Shown here piece by piece: positions 17,027 to 26,377 of a stretch of DNA of 64,000 bases. The stretch spans positions 1-64,000 of the forward strand of contig CAVPWG010000001.1 of NCBI GenBank assembly GCA_963709425.1, given 5' to 3'. The DNA comes from JAICJC01 sp963709425. Its GTDB lineage: Bacteria; Actinomycetota; Thermoleophilia; Gaiellales; JAICJC01. The translations under genes and the position numbers were made by a program. Under the pieces are notes generated by a model, which was not told where the DNA came from, made no database searches, and was given only the letters and a program-made list of their open reading frames with translations. Positions within the stretch are counted from its first letter, which is position 1, and the number at the start of each line of letters is the position of its first letter.

Positions 17027-17215
17027 TCATCCCCGGAACGTGGTAATTGCGGCGGGCGCCTCGGGGACGACAGGAAGGTCCACCGCAGCCGCTGCAGCAG
17101 GCGCGGCCGCCGCGAGCCGCGTGATCTCGGTGGAGGCGGCGGCGAGCTCGCTCGACAGGGCGTCGAACCGTCCGCTCAGCCGCTCCAGCACATGTCGGAG
17201 CTCGTTGTCCGTCAC
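17027..17215 (-). CDS. small coiled-coil protein
   Basis: A 62-residue protein starting with GTG at 17215, which has a strong GGAGGTG site. The first 35 residues form a heptad-type helix (LRHVLERLSGRFDALSSELA), followed by an Ala/Pro-rich tail. The function is unknown. It is divergent from the DUF2339-type gene. Confidence 0.55.
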   Translation of the reverse strand: MTDNELRHVLERLSGRFDALSSELAAASTEITRLAAAAPAAAAAVDLPVVPEAPAAITTFRG

Positions 17216-17287
17216 AGTGGCACCTCCCGGCGTCCGTACGCCGTCTGGGTCGACGTCATGGGCCCACGGTAGGGGCCGGCCCAGGGC

Positions 17288-19194
17288 ATGGCATCGGGAA
17301 GATCCCTACGTGCGAGGGTCGCCGTACTCCGGGGCGGCCCCGTCCGGTTCCGGACGGCGCCCGTCGTGAGTCCGGCGACGGTCGGCTGCAGGCATTGCGG
17401 CAACGCCCTTCATCCCGAGGCGCGGTACTGCACCCGCTGCGGGACGGCCGTCGCCGTGGCGGCGCCATCGGCTCCCGCTCCGGCTCCCGCTCCCGCCCGC
17501 GTGCCCGCGCCGGCTCCGACGCCGGCACCCGAAGCGCAATCCGCCGGCCCGGGCTGGACGTTCTCGGAAGCGTTCGCGCTGCGCGCGCTGGGCTGGCTCG
17601 CCGGAGCCGTGACCCTGCTCGGGATCGTCTTCCTGTACGCCCTCGCGGAGCAGCGCGGATGGGTCGGGCCCGGAGCCCGCGTCGGATTCGGCGTGGCCGT
17701 CTCGACCACGTTGCTCGGCGCCGCGTTTCTGCTGCACGCGCGCTACGGTGACGAGCTCGAGGCGCTCGCCGCGGCCGGCACCGCCGTCGCCGGGCTCTAC
17801 GTCTCGCTCTATGCGGCGGTCGAGATCTACGCCCTCATCCCAAAGGCTGCCGGGCTTCCGATAGCGCTTGCGATCGCCGGGCTGGCCGTCGCGATTGCGT
17901 GGTGGTGGGCGTCCGAGCCGCTGGCCGTCCTCGGGCTTGCCGGAGCGATGGTCGCAGCGCCGGTGTCAGAGCACGCCGTCACCCCGTCCGCGATGGGCCT
18001 CGTCACCATCCTGGCCGTGGCCGCCGCAGCCCTCTGGGTGAGGCGCGACTGGCTGTGGCTGATCGGTGCCGCGACGGGCATCTCGCTCGTCCAGGCGGTC
18101 GTCATGGTTGCCGATGCAGCCGACCAGCTCGGGCCGTTCACAACTCCCTGGGACGCGGTCGCGGCTGCGGCCGCCTACTGGGGCGTCTACCAGGTGGCGA
18201 TCATCCTGCGGCGCCGGTGGCCCGGCAGCCGGCATTGGGACGGCATCGCCGTCGCCGTCTCGGTCGGGGGTGCGGCGTTCGCGTACGGGACCGCCGGGGC
18301 GCTCTTCCGCGCCGATGACCGCGGATTCGCGTTCCTCGCGCTCGCTGGCGCGTACCTCGCCCTGACGGCGCTCGTCTGGCGCATCCGCGCCGGCACTCGC
18401 GACCTGCTCGCCGTCGTCTGGGCGGCCGGTCTGACCGCGGGGACGATCGGCGCACTCATCCTGCTCCACGGCGACGTTCTCGTTGTCGTGCTCGCACTGA
18501 ACGGCGCGCTCCAGGTCGCGCTCGCGCGCCGTCTGGGGGAGCCGCGGCTCCAGCTCTCGGCGGCGGCACACATTGCGCTTGCGGCGTGGTTTGCGATCGT
18601 CGCAGTCCCGCCGGCCAACCTGGCGACTTTCCGGCGACGGGTCTCACGCGCAACGGCCTGGTGAGCGGCGACCTCGTACTCTCGGCCGATCTCTCGGCGA
18701 TCGCGGTCGCGGCGGCGCTCACGATCTTCTGGCTCCGGCACCTGCCGAGCTATATCTGGAGCGCATCCGAGGTGCGCCGGGCGACCTTCTGGGTCGCGGT
18801 GGTGGGCGTGCTGTACGCCGTCTCGACCGCGATTGTGAACGGGTTCCTCTGGTACGAGTTCAGCGAGCGGTCGTTCCAGAACGGGCACACGCTGGTCAGC
18901 GCCGCGTGGGCGGGTATCGCCCTCCTGCTCGTCTGGTTCGGATTCCGGCGGCAGGCGAACACGCTTCGCATCGGCGGGATCGCGCTCCTCGTGGCGACGC
19001 TCGCGAAGCTCTTCCTGTTCGACCTCGGACAGCTGGAGGCCATGGCGCGGGCGGTGTCGTTCATCGCCGTCGGCGTGCTGTCACTGGTCGGTGCCGTGAT
19101 CTACCGGCGGATGGCCGATGCAGCGGTCGTCGAGGGCGGCGGTCAGGCCGGGCGCGGCGTGCCGTCGACCGGCGGCGAGGGATCGAACGTGTAA
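17288..19194 (+). pseudogene. DUF2339-type polytopic membrane protein with zinc ribbon, one frameshift
   Basis: The first frame (to 18664) encodes an N-terminal zinc ribbon (CRHCGNALHPEARYCTRCGT), a Pro/Ala linker and about 12 membrane helices (FSEAFALRALGWLAGAVTLL ...). After a one-base change near 18625 the second frame continues TGLTRNGLVSGDLVLSADLS and more helices (GGIALLVATLAKLFLFDLGQ) to 19194. Together they make the usual single DUF2339 protein. The true start may be GTG 17366, close to the zinc ribbon. The break may be a real mutation or a base-calling error; otherwise both parts look well conserved. Confidence 0.75.
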
Positions 19195-19227
19195 TGCCTC
19201 GTCCGCCGGGGGAAGCCCGGCGGGTTG

Positions 19228-21522
19228 CTAGTCGGTGGCCGGGGCGGGCTCGCGGCGTGCGCCGGCCTCGTGCGGCTCCTGGCGCTGGCCCGGCGGCTCG
19301 ATCGTGAGGTTCGGCAGCGCCCTGTCCAGCCAGGCCGGCATTGCCCACGAATGCTCTTCAAGTAGCGAGAGCAGAGCCGGGACGAGGGTCAGGCGGATGA
19401 TGATCGCGTCGGTGAGGATCGCGACGCCCAGCAGCAGACCGAACTCCTTCGACACGCGGTCAGGCGTGAGCAGGAACGAGAAGAACACGCTCGACATGAT
19501 CAGCGCGGCGGCGAGGATCACACGGCCGACGCCCGCCATCCCGTCCTTGACGGCCGAGATGGTGTCTTCGCCGTGGATGTGCTCCTCGCGGATACGGCTC
19601 ATCAGGAACACCTCGTAGTCCATCGAGAGCCCGAACAGGATCGCGAAGGCGATCGGCGGCACGAAGCTCTCGATCGGCCCTGTCTGATCGAGGCCGATGA
19701 GGCCCATCCCGTGTCCGAGCTGCACGACCAGCGTCAGCACTCCGAATCCGACCAACGCCGACATGAGGGTCGTGAGCGCGGCCTTGGTGGCGATCACCAC
19801 CGAGCGGAACGCCATCGCAAGGACGATGAACGTGACCCCGATGATGTAGAGCAGGAAGTACGGCGCGCGGCTGAAGATGATGTCGCCGATATCCGTGAAT
19901 GCGGCGTTGGCGCCCGAGACGTAGGCCTTCGCGGAGGAGCCGTCGAGCACCTGCGGGATCATGTTGTCGCGAAGCTCCGACACGATGCCGTCGGTGCGCG
20001 CGTCCTGCGGGGCGTATCTCGAGTACGCGTTGATGATCGCGACCGACGCCTGGTCGGCCGTCTTGGCGTTGTAGATCGGAGCGGCGACCTCCTTCACCCC
20101 CGGGACGTCCTTCATCGCCGTCTCGAGCTTGGCGGCAGCGTCGTGGTCGTCGGCGAGGTCGATCACGACCGGGATCGGGGCTGTGAACCCGGCGCCGAAC
20201 CCGTCGGGCGAGGAGAGCAGGTCGTAGGCCTTCCGCGTCGTCTGGTCCTTGGGTGCCGTGCTCGAGTCGGCGAGCCCGAGCCGCACCCCCAGCACCGGCG
20301 ATGCAAGCAGCAGGAGGAGGATGATCGAGAGGGGGAGGACGATCTTGGCGTTGCGGGAGACGAAGCGGCCCCACGCGGCGACGGGCGTCCGGGCCTGGCC
20401 GGCACGGGAGTCGTCGGTCGGCTTCATGCCGAGCCGGCCGCGATCGATCTTGTGGCCGAGGAGCGAGAGCACGGCCGGCAGCATCGAGTTCGCGAGCAGG
20501 ACGGCCGTGAGGACGCCGAGCGCGCTCCCGATGCCGAGCTTGGTGATGAAATCGATGCCGATGATCGCGAGGCCCGTGATCGAGATCGCGACGGTCGTCC
20601 CCGCGAACACCACCGCCCGGCCGGCGGTCGCACCGGCGGCGGCAGCCGCATCCTGCGGGTCCAACCCGTCGTGAAGCAGCTGTCTGAAGCGGGTGACGAT
20701 GAAGAGCGTGTAGTCGATCCCGACGCCGAGGCCGATCATCGGCACGAGGATCTCGGTGATCGTGTTGAAGTTGGTGATCCGCGCGGCGAGGAAGAGCAGC
20801 AGGAAGGCGGTGGCGACCGCGACGATCGCGAAGATGAGCGGGATCGCCGTGGGCACGAGCGCCCGGAAGAGGATGATCAGGACGAAGAAGCCCGCGATGA
20901 TGCCGATGACGTCGCTCGCACCCTGCTCGGGCGGGGGGCTCTCGGCGTCGCCGGTGAACTCGACCTGGATCCCGACGGGCTCGCCGATCGCCCTCAGGCT
21001 GTCCTCGACCTTGACCACGTCGGCCCGCGGCAGCTCGAACCCGGTCCGGTCGAACTGGGCGTCGAAGAACGCGATCCGGCCGGTCTTCGAGAGCTGGTGC
21101 GAGTCCTTGGCGAGCGGGTCGGTGATCGTGCTTGCGTCCTTCGCGTTCTCGTCGAGCGATTTCTCGGCAGCCTGGCTGACCGCGAGCATCTTGGCGATCG
21201 CAGCCTGCCGCTCGGGCGTGTCGATGCGCTCACCGGGCGGTGCGGCGGCGACGACCCGGAGCGCCGCGCCCTTCTGGCCGTGGAACTTCGCGTTGATGAG
21301 GTCCGTGGCCTTCTGGAAGTCGGTGCCCGGCACCTTGAACTCGTTGACGAGCGAGCCGTGGAAGGCGACGTTCAGGCCGATCAGAAGGACGAAGATGCCG
21401 AGCCAGGAGAAGACGATCCGCCACGGATGCCGGGCACAGTGGCCGGCGACGCGGGCCAGGCCTCCGGAGTGGGCGATCCGCCGCTGTTCTTCGAGCCGCT
21501 GAGCGTCGTCTTGGTCGGACAC
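19228..21522 (-). CDS. MMPL-family RND transporter
   Basis: A 764-residue inner-membrane transporter with two MMPL halves. An N-terminal helix (IVFSWLGIFVLLIGLNVAFH) precedes a large extracellular loop and a cluster of helices with the GxxxDY(T/E) signature GLGVGIDYTLFIVTRFRQLL. A second loop follows, then a second cluster with FGLSMDYEVFLMSRIREEHI. The two Asp-Tyr pairs are those used in proton coupling. Family members export lipids, siderophores or drugs; the substrate here is not evident. GTG start at 21522. It converges with the DUF2339 gene, 33 bases away. Confidence 0.9.
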   Translation of the reverse strand: MSDQDDAQRLEEQRRIAHSGGLARVAGHCARHPWRIVFSWLGIFVLLIGLNVAFHGSLVNEFKVPGTDFQKATDLINAKFHGQKGAALRVVAAAPPGERIDTPERQAAIAKMLAVSQAAEKSLDENAKDASTITDPLAKDSHQLSKTGRIAFFDAQFDRTGFELPRADVVKVEDSLRAIGEPVGIQVEFTGDAESPPPEQGASDVIGIIAGFFVLIILFRALVPTAIPLIFAIVAVATAFLLLFLAARITNFNTITEILVPMIGLGVGIDYTLFIVTRFRQLLHDGLDPQDAAAAAGATAGRAVVFAGTTVAISITGLAIIGIDFITKLGIGSALGVLTAVLLANSMLPAVLSLLGHKIDRGRLGMKPTDDSRAGQARTPVAAWGRFVSRNAKIVLPLSIILLLLLASPVLGVRLGLADSSTAPKDQTTRKAYDLLSSPDGFGAGFTAPIPVVIDLADDHDAAAKLETAMKDVPGVKEVAAPIYNAKTADQASVAIINAYSRYAPQDARTDGIVSELRDNMIPQVLDGSSAKAYVSGANAAFTDIGDIIFSRAPYFLLYIIGVTFIVLAMAFRSVVIATKAALTTLMSALVGFGVLTLVVQLGHGMGLIGLDQTGPIESFVPPIAFAILFGLSMDYEVFLMSRIREEHIHGEDTISAVKDGMAGVGRVILAAALIMSSVFFSFLLTPDRVSKEFGLLLGVAILTDAIIIRLTLVPALLSLLEEHSWAMPAWLDRALPNLTIEPPGQRQEPHEAGARREPAPATD

Positions 21523-21732
21523 GAAGCCCGCAGAGTAGCGGCTGAGCCCGGGCCGGAAGGTTCGGTTACCCGTACTAACCCAGCCTTATCGCCCGCCGTG
21601 CTCCGAACGACGCGGGCTTCCGCCCGGGCACGGCTGGGTCCTCCTGGAACGCCGGTCTCGGCGACGACGCCGATCCAGTCGACGTACCGGGGCCGGACGG
21701 CGTTCGGCCCCGCGACCGGTAGAATTGGCACA

Positions 21733-22245
21733 TTGCTGCGACCGATCGCCAACGCGCTCACCCTCGCGCGCTTGCTGGCGGTGCTCCCGTTCACCGTTCT
21801 CTTGGCGACCGCGGATGGGGGCCAGAGCCTGGCGGCGGCGGCGATCTTCACCCTCGCCGCGCTGACGGACTATCTGGACGGGGCGCTGGCACGGCGGGCC
21901 CACGAGCCGTCGCGGTTCGGGCGCGTGGCGGACCCGATCGCCGACCGGCTCCTGATCAACATGGCCGTGATCCTGCTCTGGTACGCCGGGCGGCTGCCCT
22001 GGTGGCTTGCGCTCCCGGTGCTGACCCGCGACGTGTGGCTCATGTTCCTCTTCCGCAGGCGCCACGTGGGGACCGAGGTTGCGGTCAACAGCGTGGGGAA
22101 GTGGGCCACCGCGCTCATCATGCTCGCGCTGGCGCTTTTGATGGCCACCTCCGCCACGTGGCCGCTGATGCTCTTCGCGGTCGGCGTGGCGGTCTCGCTC
22201 GTCGCCGGGGCGCTCTACTCGGTGGCACCGCGAGAGGCTGCGTGA
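21733..22245 (+). CDS. CDP-alcohol phosphatidyltransferase (PgsA-like)
   Basis: A 170-residue integral membrane enzyme. The signature DG..AR........G...D...D is complete in DGALARRAHEPSRFGRVADP plus IADR, giving all metal- and CDP-binding Asp residues. It transfers a phosphatidyl group from CDP-diacylglycerol to an alcohol, most likely glycerol-3-phosphate as in PgsA, but the acceptor cannot be read from sequence. The TTG at 21733 is my best start, giving LLRPIANALTLARLLAVLPF; the frame is open far upstream opposite the transporter. The stop is 4 bases before the next GTG, implying one operon. Confidence 0.8.
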   Translation: MLRPIANALTLARLLAVLPFTVLLATADGGQSLAAAAIFTLAALTDYLDGALARRAHEPSRFGRVADPIADRLLINMAVILLWYAGRLPWWLALPVLTRDVWLMFLFRRRHVGTEVAVNSVGKWATALIMLALALLMATSATWPLMLFAVGVAVSLVAGALYSVAPREAA

Positions 22246-22249
22246 CGAC

Positions 22250-24751
22250 GTGAAGGCCGTCGTCATGGCCGGCGGAGAGGGCACCCGCCTTCGCCCGCTC
22301 ACCTCCAACCAGCCCAAGCCCATGGTGCCGGTGGCCGGCAAGCCGTGCATGGAGCACATCATCGATCTGCTGCGCAAGCACGGGATGACCGACATCGTCG
22401 TCACGGTCGCGTACCTGCCGCAGGTGATCCGTGGCTATTTCGACGACGGCGGCGAGCTGGGCGTCGAGCTGCACTACTCGGTCGAGGAGACGCCGCTCGG
22501 CACCGCAGGCAGCGTGAAGAACGCGGCCGAGCTGCTCGACGAGACGTTTCTCGTCATCTCGGGAGACGCGCTCTGTGACTTCGACCTCGGGGCGCTGATT
22601 GATGCGCACAAGCGGCGCGGGGCGGCTGCGACGCTCGCGCTCTACTCCGTCGAGAACCCGCTCGAATTCGGCGTGGTCATCACCGACTCCGAAGGGCGGG
22701 TCGAGCGGTTCCTCGAGAAGCCGTCATGGGGCCAGGTGTTCTCGGACACGATCAACACCGGCGTTTACGTGCTCGAGCCGGAGGTGCTCGCCGCGGTGCC
22801 CGACGGCACCTCGTACGACTTCTCGAAGCAGCTCTTCCCGGATCTCCTCAGGCGCGGGAAGCCGGTGTATGGCCATCTCGTCGAGGGTTACTGGCAGGAC
22901 ATCGGGAACCTCGACCAGTACCGGAAGGCGAACTTCGACGCCCTCGACGGGCGCATTCAGCTCGACGTGTCGGGGATCCGGCTTCGCGACAACGTCGTTC
23001 TCGGTGACGGGGTGCAGCTCCCCGATCTGAACCAGATCGAGGGCCCGGCCGTCATCGGCAACTACTGCCAGGTCGAGGCCGGGGCGCGCATCGGGCCGTA
23101 CTCGGTGCTGGGCCAGAACGTCGTCGTCAAGGAAGGTGCGACGACCGAGCGCAGCGTGATCGACTCGGGCTGCTACATCGGCCGGAGCGCGCGTGTGGAG
23201 GGCACGATCCTCGGAAAGGGAGTGGACGTGCGCGCGCACGCGCTCCTGAACGAGGGCGTGGCCGTCGGCGATGACTGCTCCATCGGCGCGGAGGCGGTGC
23301 TCGACCCGCACGTCAAGGTGTACCCGTTCAAGACGATCGAGGCCGGTGCGGCGATCCATACGAACCTGATCTGGGAGTCGCGTGGCATCACGACGATCTT
23401 CGGGCGCGACGGCGCGACGGGGCTCGTCAACGTCGACATCACGGCCGAGGTCGCGGCCCGGATCGGCGCCGCCTACGGCACGACGCTCGCCAAGGGCGCA
23501 TCGGTCGTCGCCAGCCGCGACGCGCACCCGGCCTCGCGGATGATCAAGCGTGCGATCATCTCGGGCCTCGTCTCGACGGGCATCAACGTGTCTGACCTGC
23601 GCGTGTCGCTGCCGGCCGTCAACCGGCACGAGATGCGCGTCGACGAGCGCACCGGTGGCCTGCATGTGCGGGTCGCCGCGGGAGACCCCGACACGATCCA
23701 GGTCGTGTTCTTCGAGCCGCCCGGCATCCTCGCGAGCGACGGCACGATCAAGGGGATCGAGCGCTCGTTCTCGCGCCAGGAGTTCCGCCGGACCAGCCCG
23801 GGTGAGATCGGCGCGCTGACGTATCCGACGCGGGCCACGAGCAGCTACGTCCAGGAGCTGCTGGGCGCGCTCGACCGCGACGCGATCGCCGGGCGCGGCC
23901 TGCGCCTCGTCCTGAACTACAGCTTCTCGGCCGCATCGCTGGTCATGCCGTCGCTCGTGGGCGACCTCGGCGTCGAGATGATCGCGCTGAACGCCTTCGT
24001 CGATTCGAGCCCCAGCCTGCGCGGGCTCGACATCTCGACTGCGGTCGACGAGACGGGCCGGCTCGTGCGGGCGGTCGGCGCCGATATGGGCGTTGTCATC
24101 GACAATGCGGCCGAGCGGGTGTGGCTGATCGACGAGAACGGGGCCGCGATCCCACCCGAGACGACGCTGCTCCTGCTGGTACGGGAGCTTTCGGAGTCGG
24201 GCCCGCCCGGCGCGCTGCTCGTCCCCGTCACCGAGACCCGCATGATCGAGGAGATCGCGCACGGTAACGGCATCGTCGTGCGGCGCACGAAGGCCTCGCA
24301 GGGCGACCTGCTGGCGACGGCCGCCGCGTCGGACGACGTCGTGTTCGCCGGGGCGTCGGGCGGCGGGTACGTCTTTCCGGATTTCCTGCTCGCGTACGAC
24401 GCGGTCATGTCGATCGGCAAGATCCTCGAGATCGCGTCGCGAGCCGGCAAGACGCTGTCAGACCTGGTGCACGACCTGCCCGTGAGCACGCTGGTGCACG
24501 AGCAGGCGCACTGCCCGTGGTCGGCGAAGGGAACCGCCATGCGCCAGGTGATCGAGGCGGTGAAGGGCCTCGAGGTCGACGACACCGACGGGATCAAGGT
24601 GTTCGAGGGATCCGGCTGGGCGCAGATCATCCCCGACCCCGACGAGCCGGTCTTTCACATCTACGCCGAAGGCGCCACGCGGGAGGACTCGGAGGCACTC
24701 GAGGCGAAGTACCGCGCGATGCTCGACGGGTTCGTCGCGGCCGCGGTCTAA
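22250..24751 (+). CDS. nucleotidyltransferase / degenerate phosphomannomutase fusion
   Basis: An 833-residue protein. Residues 1-235 are a sugar-phosphate nucleotidyltransferase (VVMAGGEGTRLRPLTSNQPK, then ISGDALCDFD). About 250-370 is a left-handed beta-helix of hexapeptide repeats (VVLGDGVQL, YSVLGQNVVV). The rest is a phosphohexomutase fold (ASRDAHPASRMIKRAIISGL). In active mutases a TASHNP loop with the phosphoserine follows; here the aligned segment is GLHVRVAAGDPDTIQVVFF, so the mutase half should be inactive. The family is annotated as mannose-1-phosphate guanylyltransferase. GTG start, coupled to the phosphatidyltransferase. Confidence 0.85.
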   Translation: MKAVVMAGGEGTRLRPLTSNQPKPMVPVAGKPCMEHIIDLLRKHGMTDIVVTVAYLPQVIRGYFDDGGELGVELHYSVEETPLGTAGSVKNAAELLDETFLVISGDALCDFDLGALIDAHKRRGAAATLALYSVENPLEFGVVITDSEGRVERFLEKPSWGQVFSDTINTGVYVLEPEVLAAVPDGTSYDFSKQLFPDLLRRGKPVYGHLVEGYWQDIGNLDQYRKANFDALDGRIQLDVSGIRLRDNVVLGDGVQLPDLNQIEGPAVIGNYCQVEAGARIGPYSVLGQNVVVKEGATTERSVIDSGCYIGRSARVEGTILGKGVDVRAHALLNEGVAVGDDCSIGAEAVLDPHVKVYPFKTIEAGAAIHTNLIWESRGITTIFGRDGATGLVNVDITAEVAARIGAAYGTTLAKGASVVASRDAHPASRMIKRAIISGLVSTGINVSDLRVSLPAVNRHEMRVDERTGGLHVRVAAGDPDTIQVVFFEPPGILASDGTIKGIERSFSRQEFRRTSPGEIGALTYPTRATSSYVQELLGALDRDAIAGRGLRLVLNYSFSAASLVMPSLVGDLGVEMIALNAFVDSSPSLRGLDISTAVDETGRLVRAVGADMGVVIDNAAERVWLIDENGAAIPPETTLLLLVRELSESGPPGALLVPVTETRMIEEIAHGNGIVVRRTKASQGDLLATAAASDDVVFAGASGGGYVFPDFLLAYDAVMSIGKILEIASRAGKTLSDLVHDLPVSTLVHEQAHCPWSAKGTAMRQVIEAVKGLEVDDTDGIKVFEGSGWAQIIPDPDEPVFHIYAEGATREDSEALEAKYRAMLDGFVAAAV

Positions 24752-24766
24752 ACCCTCAACCAGAGC

Positions 24767-24795
24767 TTGAGGATTTGGCCGCCGCGAAGTACACT
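24767..24795 (+). promoter_or_regulatory. sigma-70-type promoter for the rsiG-like gene
   Basis: TTGAGG at 24767-24772, a 17-base spacer and TACACT at 24790-24795 give a good vegetative promoter. It lies in the 78-base gap before the ATG at 24830 and would start transcription near 24802. Confidence 0.6.
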
Positions 24796-24829
24796 GACCT
24801 GCGTTCCCGAACGAACGGATATCCATCCC

Positions 24830-25102
24830 ATGGACGTTCTGCCCGATTTCACGACGATCTCCGACGACGACCTGAAGGCGCTCATCGAGCGCTATGTGCA
24901 CGAGGAGGAGGAGGTGTCGTACCGACGCCGCCTGCTGCACGGCAAGATCGACATCCTGCGGGCGGAGCTCGTGGACCGGGTGAAGCGGCGCCACGCCGGC
25001 CAGCAGTCCTCGCTGTCGGAGGTCGACATCGAGAGGCTCACCGAGATCCTGGCCCACCGCGGGCCGCCCCCTGAGCTCGACGACCCGCCGGCACCGGATT
25101 AG
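24830..25102 (+). CDS. rsiG: RsiG-like c-di-GMP-binding anti-sigma factor, single-motif form
   Basis: A 90-residue helical protein. The segment EEEEVSYRRRLLHGKIDILR matches the RsiG signature E(X)3S(X)2R(X)3Q(X)3D, with His in place of Gln. In Streptomyces, RsiG carries two such motifs and, loaded with c-di-GMP, holds the sporulation sigma factor WhiG. In Rubrobacter a one-motif RsiG works as a homodimer, as I recall from published work. This one has a single motif, so it should be the dimer type. No WhiG is in the window. The ATG at 24830 follows its own promoter. The zinc-ribbon/FHA gene is 2 bases downstream. Confidence 0.75.
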   Translation: MDVLPDFTTISDDDLKALIERYVHEEEEVSYRRRLLHGKIDILRAELVDRVKRRHAGQQSSLSEVDIERLTEILAHRGPPPELDDPPAPD

Positions 25103-25104
25103 GG

Positions 25105-25563
25105 ATGTACTGCCCGGAGTGCGGACACCACAACCGCGAGGCCGCGCGCTTCTGCGGCCGTTGCGGCGCGAGCCTGCTCGATCCTGACGCCGGCGAGCCG
25201 ACGATGAGCTTCGAGGCGGTCGAGGAGGACGGCGCGGAGGCCGGCGGCGCGGACGAGCTGGGGGAGGGGGCGACGCTTGTGATCCGCACCGGCGGCGGGC
25301 GGGCGGGCGAGCAGTTCGCGATCGACCGCAGCCGGATGACGATCGGCCGGGCGCCGCAGTCCGACGTGTTCCTCGACGACATCACCGTCTCGCGCGACCA
25401 TGCGCTGCTCGAGCGCCGCGACGACGGGCTGCACCTCACGGACCGGGCGAGCCTGAACGGCACGTACGTGAACCGCCACCGCGTCGAGAGCGCGCGGCTT
25501 GCGGACGGCGACGAGCTTCAGATCGGCAAGTACCGCCTCACCTACATCGAACGAGGTGCATAG
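25105..25563 (+). CDS. zinc-ribbon FHA-domain protein
   Basis: A 152-residue protein. Residues 3-20 form a zinc ribbon (CPECGHHNREAARFCGRCGA) and about 25-50 an acidic linker that includes PTMSFEAVEED, a possible phospho-acceptor threonine. The C-terminal 95 residues are an FHA domain: MTIGRAPQSDVFLDDITVSR, DHALLERR and ASLNGTYVN hold the Arg, Ser and Asn that bind phosphothreonine. GarA-type proteins have this plan and respond to Ser/Thr kinases. It is co-transcribed with rsiG and lies upstream of the ftsR-like gene. Confidence 0.85.
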   Translation: MYCPECGHHNREAARFCGRCGASLLDPDAGEPTMSFEAVEEDGAEAGGADELGEGATLVIRTGGGRAGEQFAIDRSRMTIGRAPQSDVFLDDITVSRDHALLERRDDGLHLTDRASLNGTYVNRHRVESARLADGDELQIGKYRLTYIERGA

Positions 25564-25566
25564 ATG

Positions 25567-25674
25567 GGTGACTCCCGATTCTCGCGCGCCTGGACGTCCA
25601 CTATCGACGCTTCCTGCGTCCTTGCGCTACTCGGTTCTCACCGCCCAGGGCATGACGTGAATCGGGAGTCAACC
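25567..25674 (+). ncRNA. structured intergenic element closed by a long inverted repeat
   Basis: GGTGACTCCCGATTC (25567-25581) pairs with GAATCGGGAGTCAACC (25659-25674) over about 15 positions with one extra base. Between the arms are a 10-base palindrome TGGACGTCCA (25591-25600) and a small hairpin GACGC-ttcct-GCGTC (25606-25620). The whole fills the gap between the FHA stop and the ftsR-like GTG. It could be a cis-acting RNA leader or a miniature inverted-repeat element. I match it to no known riboswitch. Confidence 0.45.
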
Positions 25675-25679
25675 ACCTA

Positions 25680-26375
25680 GTGTCTGCGAAGCCCGCAACA
25701 GCGCAGGCGCCCCGCCCCTCCCGGCTCACGATCGGAACGGTGTGCAAGCTGCTCCACGAGGAGTTCCCCGACGTCTCGATCTCGAAGATCCGCTTTCTCG
25801 AGGACCAGAAGCTGATCACGCCGCGCCGGACGCCGGGCGGCTACCGGCTCTACTCGGACGACGACGTCGACCAGCTGCGCGAGATCCTGCGGATGCAGCG
25901 GGACGAGTTCCTCCCGCTCAGGGTCATCCGCCAGGTCATCGCCCAGGGCCGCTCGACGGCCGGCACCGGCCGGCGCCCGCGCCTCGTCGGGGGCGGGGAG
26001 GATGCGCTCAGCCTGGATCAGCTCCTGTCGGCCGCCGACGCCGACGGCAGCTTCGTGCGCGAGCTCGAGGAGTATCAGCTCCTGGACGGCCGCAAGCGCG
26101 GGGGTGGAGCGCCGTACACGCGCACCGACGTCGACATCGTGATCATCTGCCAGCGCCTGGCCCGCTACGGCGTGGCGGCAAGGCACCTGAAGGCGTTCCG
26201 GTCGGCAGTCGGCCGCGAGGCGGGGCTGCTCGAGCAGATCCTGGCACCGTCCCTTCGCTCGTCGAACGTCGAACGGCGCGAGGCCGGGCTTCAGGAACTC
26301 GAGCAGCTCGCCGAGCTCACCAGCCAGCTCGCCCACCTGCTGCTGGTGCGCGACCTGCGCGACGTCGCCCGCTGA
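25680..26375 (+). CDS. ftsR: MerR-family transcriptional regulator, FtsR-like
   Basis: A 231-residue DNA-binding protein. The N-terminal winged helix-turn-helix is RLTIGTVCKLLHEEFPDVSI, SKIRFLEDQKLITPRRTPGG and YRLYSDDDVDQLREILRMQR. The variant with KLLHEEFPDVSISKIRFLE is that of actinobacterial FtsR, which controls the cell-division gene ftsZ and is usually next to an FHA gene, as here. The C-terminal half is a helical effector region. GTG start at 25680, directly after the structured element. It converges with apt with 2 bases between the stops. Confidence 0.82.
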   Translation: MSAKPATAQAPRPSRLTIGTVCKLLHEEFPDVSISKIRFLEDQKLITPRRTPGGYRLYSDDDVDQLREILRMQRDEFLPLRVIRQVIAQGRSTAGTGRRPRLVGGGEDALSLDQLLSAADADGSFVRELEEYQLLDGRKRGGGAPYTRTDVDIVIICQRLARYGVAARHLKAFRSAVGREAGLLEQILAPSLRSSNVERREAGLQELEQLAELTSQLAHLLLVRDLRDVAR

Positions 26376-26377
26376 CG

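Noticed and set aside
19573..21732. Long upstream extension of the phosphatidyltransferase frame opposite the MMPL gene
   Set aside because: The sequence is low-complexity antisense of the transporter; the enzyme family begins only near 21733.
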